Source: an uncultured Burkholderiaceae bacterium
Lineage (GTDB): Bacteria > Pseudomonadota > Gammaproteobacteria > Burkholderiales > Burkholderiaceae
NCBI GenBank assembly: GCA_937871985.1
Contig: CALMPB010000075.1
Span: forward strand, 1 to 17,309
Direction of reading: 5' to 3'
Length of the DNA stretch: 17,309 nt
Every line of letters begins with the position of its first letter. Position 1 is the stretch's first letter. The notes beneath the pieces are model-generated. The model searched no databases. It had not been told where the DNA came from and saw only the letters and a program-made list of their open reading frames with translations. Of the stretch, positions 13,759-17,309 are shown piece after piece. A program made the translations under genes and the position numbers.

Positions 13759-16691
13759 CAGCGCCGGATCGTCCGACCTCCCTTTCCGCCATCGGCTCCC
13801 GCGATCTTTCCCCGCCTCCCGCATCGATGCTTTTGCACGGGGCCTTGCTGCGCCCGCCCTCCCTGCTCTGGGACGGCCGGCGCTATACGGGCGCCGGACT
13901 CGACAAGCTGGATGCCGAGTCGGCGCGGCAAGTGCCCGGCGTGGCCGATATCGTGGTGATCGGCAATTTCATCGGCGTCATCGCATCGCAAGCCAGCCAG
14001 GCCGCGCATGCCAGAAACCAGATACAAGCCCATTGGGTGGAAACCGCGCCCACGGCGGGCGAACCGGCCGCCGCCCCGAAACGTATCGCGCGCGTCGAAC
14101 CCTCCGGCACGGCAGCGCCAGGCAACGCCCCGGATGCCGGCACGTTCCGCCGCCGGTATGTGTGGCCGGCTCAAAACGACGCGGCGCGGGCATGGGCCAT
14201 TGCCCATTACGCGGACGGCAGGTTGACGGTCTGGGCTTCATGCACCGAATCCGAGCTGCTGGCAGCGGAAATCGCCGCGCTGTGCGGTCTCGACGCTGAA
14301 GCTGTTCTCGTCATCCCCAACGGCCAGGCAAACGCCGACGGCTACGATGCCGCTGTCGATGCCGCGCTGCTGACCCGCCGGTGCGCGCGTCCGGTCAGGA
14401 TCCAGGCGGAAGACGCGGCGGCAGGCGACGCCCGGCCCCTCGAGCTGGAAATCAGCGTCGCGGCGCAAGCCACGACGCCGGCAGCCGATTTCTTGCCGTC
14501 CAGCGGCAGCCCCTTGGTTCCCGAGGGCCGCTACATCATGGCCAGCAACCGCTACGCGACACGCCGACCCTCCATAGCCGCCCTCTTGTGCGGCTACGAG
14601 TACGACGCCAGGCCTGACGGAATCGCCATAGCGACCAGCTACTACCCCGCCGGCGCCGGGCAAATCACTACATTCAGGGACACCCCGCTCAGCGCAACTC
14701 CCGACGCGGGCCAGTCCGCGGCGCGCATCTTTGCCTGCGAATCGTTTTTCGACGAGCTGTCGCACGCGCAAAACCGGGATGCCGTCCAGGCGCGCATGGA
14801 TTCGGTGCGCGACTCCGCGGGACGGGATTTGATACAGGCCGTGGCCGACAAGGCCGGCTGGCGCGACGCGCCGAAGCGCAACGACGGCGCACTGACCGGC
14901 AAGGGTTTTGCCTACGCCCATATCGTGGACAACGACCAGGAGCCGCCGCGCCAAACCTGGTCCGCCTGGGTGGCCGAGGTCTCGGTCGACCAGGCCACCG
15001 GCGCCGTCGACGTGACCCGCCTCACGGTAGGGCACAATACCGAAGCGCTGCAGGAAAGCCGCGGCTCGGCCGAGCAACTGGAAGATCGCGTGCGCGACAC
15101 GGCCAGCTGGCTGCTGCGCGGCCCGCAAGGATTCGACACTTGGGGAACCGTGGATGAGCCTGCGGGGAACACTGGCTACGCGCTCGTTCAGCCCAAGGTC
15201 GAACTCGTTGCCGCGGAACAAGGCGGCGAGCTGAACACGGAACTCGGCTGGAGCCGCCATGCGGAGCTGCCGGCCGCGGCCGCCATCGCCAACGCCATCT
15301 ACAGCGCAACGGGAGTACGCTTCAGGCAGCCACCGTTCGATACGGAAACGCTCCGGACCAGACTGGCAAAAACCACCGGCTCTTACAAGAAGCTGGCTTA
15401 TGCGTTACTGGGCGGCGTGGCGGCAACCGTTGCCGGGCTGGTCGTGAGCGCCATGCCGTGGCGCTCGGCCATCGCGCCGCTGGCCAATGTCGATACGTCC
15501 ATTTATTCGCAGGCGGCCATCAATCGCGGAAAACTCGTGGCGGCGGCCGGCGACTGCATGGTTTGCCATACGGCCGAAAACGGCCGGCCCAATGTGGGGG
15601 GCCGGCCTTTGGAGACGCCTTTCGGCACGGTCTACACCACCAATATCACGCCCGACAGGAAAACCGGCATCGGCACATGGTCGTATGCCGCGTTCGAGCG
15701 GGCCATGCGCCAGGGCATACACCAGGACGGACACCTGCTTTACCCGGCCTTTCCCTACACGGCCTTCGCCAAGATCTCCGACCCCGACATGCAGGCTCTG
15801 TACGCCTACCTCATGACGCAAGAGCCGGTGGAATACGCTCCGCCGAAAACCCAGTTGGCGTTTCCGTTCAATCTGCGCCCCACCTTGGCGGGCTGGAATC
15901 TGCTGTTCCATCGCGACCAGGAGGCCTACAAGCCGGTGGCCGATCAAAGCACGCTTTGGAATCGGGGCGCCTACCTGGTGCAAGGCGCGGGGCACTGCGC
16001 GGCCTGTCATTCGCCGCGCAATGCGCTGGGGGCCGAGAAAGGCGGCCAGGAAAACTTCCTGGGCGGGGGGTTCGCCGACGGCTGGGAGGCGCCGGCGCTG
16101 AATGCGTTGTCCAAGGCTCCCATCGGCTGGACGGAAGACACGCTGTACGACTACCTGCGCAATGGCTATTCGTCGCTGCACGGGGTTGCGGCGGGGCCGA
16201 TGGGGCCGGTCATTCATAGCATGAGCGAGTTGCCGGATTCGGATGTGCGCGCGATTGCGCATTATCTGAGCTCGCTGAATCCGCCGGCTCAGGCGGAGGA
16301 AAGCCCGGCGATGCGGGCGGCGCGTCTGGAGGACGCCAGCCGCAACAATCCGCTGGCGATGACGCATCCGGGCGAGAATCTGTTCGAGGGGGCATGCGCT
16401 GTCTGCCACGATGCGCGGGGTGGTCCGCCTTTGTTCGGGAGTCGTCCTTCGTTGGCGTTGAACAGTAATCTGCATAGTGATTCGCCCGACAATGTGATTC
16501 AGGTGCTGTTGCATGGGATCGAGGATCCGGCGGTCAGTGGTCTGGGGAATATGCCGGGTTTCGGGGCGAGCATGAACGATCGGCAACTGGAGACGTTGAT
16601 TTCCTATTTGCGTTTGCGTTTTGCTCCGGATAAGGCGGCTTGGGGGGGATTGGGGGAGAAGATACGGGAGATACGGGAGGCTGGGCACTAG
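13755..16691 (+). CDS. Degenerate molybdopterin-subunit domain fused to a membrane anchor and tri-haem cytochrome c
   Basis: A 978-residue fusion starting at an ATG that overlaps the 2Fe-2S gene stop. Residues about 26-98 match the hammerhead domain of Mo hydroxylases, and about 130-530 follow the Mo domain (YVWPAQND, ALLTRRCARPVRIQ, ACESFFDELS, WSAWVAEVSVDQATGAV, LPAAAAIANAIYSATGVRFRQPPF). The N-terminal Mo segment is absent. The AGCYGRN motif is replaced by IPNGQANADG, and the catalytic Glu of GAGES aligns with Arg501, so it should not catalyse. A hydrophobic helix follows KK at about 547-567. Then come three c-haem motifs: CMVCH (601-605), CAACH (748-752) and CAVCH (881-885), with MPGFGASM near the end. 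NicB has the same tri-haem tail on an active Mo domain. Inferred role: scaffold for the active subunit and electron outlet to the respiratory chain. Confidence 0.9.
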   Translation: MTAPDRPTSLSAIGSRDLSPPPASMLLHGALLRPPSLLWDGRRYTGAGLDKLDAESARQVPGVADIVVIGNFIGVIASQASQAAHARNQIQAHWVETAPTAGEPAAAPKRIARVEPSGTAAPGNAPDAGTFRRRYVWPAQNDAARAWAIAHYADGRLTVWASCTESELLAAEIAALCGLDAEAVLVIPNGQANADGYDAAVDAALLTRRCARPVRIQAEDAAAGDARPLELEISVAAQATTPAADFLPSSGSPLVPEGRYIMASNRYATRRPSIAALLCGYEYDARPDGIAIATSYYPAGAGQITTFRDTPLSATPDAGQSAARIFACESFFDELSHAQNRDAVQARMDSVRDSAGRDLIQAVADKAGWRDAPKRNDGALTGKGFAYAHIVDNDQEPPRQTWSAWVAEVSVDQATGAVDVTRLTVGHNTEALQESRGSAEQLEDRVRDTASWLLRGPQGFDTWGTVDEPAGNTGYALVQPKVELVAAEQGGELNTELGWSRHAELPAAAAIANAIYSATGVRFRQPPFDTETLRTRLAKTTGSYKKLAYALLGGVAATVAGLVVSAMPWRSAIAPLANVDTSIYSQAAINRGKLVAAAGDCMVCHTAENGRPNVGGRPLETPFGTVYTTNITPDRKTGIGTWSYAAFERAMRQGIHQDGHLLYPAFPYTAFAKISDPDMQALYAYLMTQEPVEYAPPKTQLAFPFNLRPTLAGWNLLFHRDQEAYKPVADQSTLWNRGAYLVQGAGHCAACHSPRNALGAEKGGQENFLGGGFADGWEAPALNALSKAPIGWTEDTLYDYLRNGYSSLHGVAAGPMGPVIHSMSELPDSDVRAIAHYLSSLNPPAQAEESPAMRAARLEDASRNNPLAMTHPGENLFEGACAVCHDARGGPPLFGSRPSLALNSNLHSDSPDNVIQVLLHGIEDPAVSGLGNMPGFGASMNDRQLETLISYLRLRFAPDKAAWGGLGEKIREIREAGH

Positions 16692-16696
16692 CGTAG

Positions 16697-16726
16697 TGTT
16701 CTTGATCCGTGTGTTCTTGATCCGTG
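16697..16726. repeat. Two perfect tandem copies of a 15-bp unit
   Basis: TGTTCTTGATCCGTG occurs at 16697-16711 and again at 16712-16726, beginning five bases after the cytochrome gene stop. The last three bases of the second copy form the outermost part of the adjacent inverted-repeat element. Confidence 0.9.
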
Positions 16727-16884
16727 GCGCCGGGCCAGGGACTGGGTTTTCCTCCTCGTGACTGGTTCGGCGCCCTGCGCGCCGAACACCGCTTCGTCCC
16801 GCTCGTCCGCGCCTTCGCGCTCCCTTCGCGTGCGCCTCGCTCAGTCCCGAAAGTCGGAAAATCCAGTCCCTGGCCCGGCGTCAC
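16724..16884. repeat. Inverted-repeat element, 29-base arms with two mismatches
   Basis: The left arm (16724-16752) and right arm (16856-16884) are inverse copies apart from two positions; the core reads CGCCGGGCCAGGGACTGG on the left. They enclose about 100 bases that contain another hairpin. There is no coding capacity and no clear target-site duplication. It could be a non-autonomous (MITE- or REP-like) element or a large transcript-end structure. Confidence 0.75.
16765..16787. repeat. Hairpin, 9-bp stem, loop CCTGC
   Basis: GTTCGGCGC (16765-16773) pairs perfectly with GCGCCGAAC (16779-16787) inside the larger inverted-repeat element. No T-run follows, so it is not a classical terminator. 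The same CCTGC loop recurs in the hairpin at 17014-17036. Confidence 0.75.
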
Positions 16885-17013
16885 TGCGTTGTCGTATGTT
16901 GTTCGGGAGTTATGCAGTCAAGAATCGCTTGTTCAAGCAGCGTAGTTGTTTGGAGAGGCGCCGCGTTGCCGGTTTGCGGCTGTTGAAAGAAAGCGGCGCT
17001 TCGCCTGGCTTTC

Positions 17014-17036
17014 GGCGGGCCCCCTGCGGGCCCGCC
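17014..17036. repeat. Hairpin, 9-bp GC stem, loop CCTGC
   Basis: GGCGGGCCC (17014-17022) pairs perfectly with GGGCCCGCC (17028-17036). It shares stem length and loop sequence with the hairpin at 16765-16787 although the stems differ, which suggests a REP-like family. Confidence 0.75.
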
Positions 17037-17158
17037 TTCGCCTTTGGCTTGCTGGGTGTAGGGGTGGGAGGGCATTGGAGGTTTTGGCCGACTTTGAGCA
17101 AGCCGGCTGGGCGAGTCAAATCGGGATGCAAGTGAGCAGCTGTTTGAGGACGGCGTTT

Positions 17159-17181
17159 ACGGCCAGCCGGGGGCTGGCCGT
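17159..17181. repeat. Hairpin, 10-bp stem, GGG loop
   Basis: ACGGCCAGCC (17159-17168) pairs with GGCTGGCCGT (17172-17181) inside the element at 17066-17282. The stem is perfect and GC-rich. Confidence 0.75.
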
Positions 17182-17227
17182 TCGTCCGAGTTCTGCGAAC
17201 GCCCGATTTGGCTTGACCGGACGGGAA

Positions 17228-17246
17228 GCCCCGGCGTAGCCGGGGC
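17228..17246. repeat. Hairpin, 8-bp stem, GTA loop
   Basis: GCCCCGGC (17228-17235) pairs with GCCGGGGC (17239-17246), inside the same element and just before its right arm. Confidence 0.75.
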
Positions 17247-17309
17247 CGCAGCGATTGAGGCCAAAACCTCCAATGCCCTCCCGCACCGGGTTAAAGACTC
17301 AACCAGCAC

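Larger units (their letters stand above)
17066..17282. repeat. Inverted-repeat element, perfect 24-bp arms
   Basis: The left arm 17066-17089 (beginning GGGAGGGCATTGGAGG) is perfectly repeated in inverse orientation at 17259-17282, separated by 169 bases. Two strong hairpins lie inside. There is no coding capacity. It could be a MITE-like element, an imperfectly cleared transposon remnant, or a structured RNA. Confidence 0.8.
16692..17309. other. Gene-free region rich in inverted repeats
   Basis: About 620 bases after the cytochrome stop with no open reading frame I can support. Short frames have no recognisable domains and overlap the repeat structure on both strands. The region holds a 15-bp tandem duplication, two inverted-repeat elements and four strong hairpins, listed separately. 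Confidence 0.7.

Noticed and set aside
10678..16691. Naming the Mo-hydroxylase locus as nicotinate dehydrogenase (nicA/nicB).
   Set aside because: Domain types match, but the split architecture differs and no other nicotinate pathway genes are present, so the substrate cannot be assigned.
16724..17309. A CRISPR array or small protein genes in the repeat-rich right end.
   Set aside because: Repeats are inverted pairs with different sequences, not regularly spaced direct repeats. Short frames there have no family features and follow the repeat symmetry.

Overview
The window is GC-rich, densely packed DNA. Its proteins read like those of a betaproteobacterium of the Alcaligenaceae (Bordetella/Achromobacter type), assigned by protein and repeat style only. 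It is a catabolic region with several aromatic-degradation modules, one housekeeping tRNA and outer-membrane phospholipase stretch, and an unusual molybdenum hydroxylase locus.

Left (1-3147): a minus-strand meta-cleavage operon, read from 2185 leftwards. It encodes a type I extradiol dioxygenase, a class II aldolase-like protein that is probably a ring-cleavage-product decarboxylase, and a 2-hydroxymuconic-semialdehyde-type dehydrogenase that runs off the left edge. The first two genes overlap by 4 bp. A divergent GntR/FCD regulator (2407-3147) faces them across an AT-rich promoter region.

Middle (3167-8946): a minus-strand mhp-like operon, read from 7974 leftwards. It encodes a C-C bond hydrolase (MhpC role), an FAD hydroxylase (MhpA), a LigB-type dioxygenase (MhpB, 4-bp overlap with mhpA) and a periplasmic LivJ-type binding protein. 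A divergent IclR-family activator, MhpR, lies at 8083-8946. Between the two is a perfect 17-bp palindrome that is nearly the operator I recall for E. coli MhpR. Its centre is about 58 bp upstream of the start predicted from the best -10 box. Expected chemistry: 3-(3-hydroxyphenyl)propionate is hydroxylated to the 2,3-diol, the ring is cleaved and the product hydrolysed. The mhpD/E/F steps are not in the window.

Right of that: tRNA-Arg(UCU) (8987-9060, minus), then pldA (9282-10586), an outer-membrane phospholipase A with an N-terminal extension.

Right (10678-16691): a NicAB/IorAB-type molybdenum hydroxylase in an odd layout. A catalytically intact molybdopterin subunit is on the minus strand (10678-12942). 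Divergent from it are a [2Fe-2S]x2 subunit (13282-13758) and, overlapping by 4 bp, a 978-residue protein (13755-16691). The latter fuses a degenerate molybdopterin-subunit-like region, which has lost the catalytic Glu, to a membrane anchor and a three-haem cytochrome c. The inferred complex pairs one active and one inactive Mo-type chain, with the inactive chain serving as scaffold and electron outlet. This is the most interesting object here; substrate unknown.

Right end (16692-17309): no supported gene. It holds a 15-bp tandem duplication and two long inverted-repeat elements with internal hairpins.
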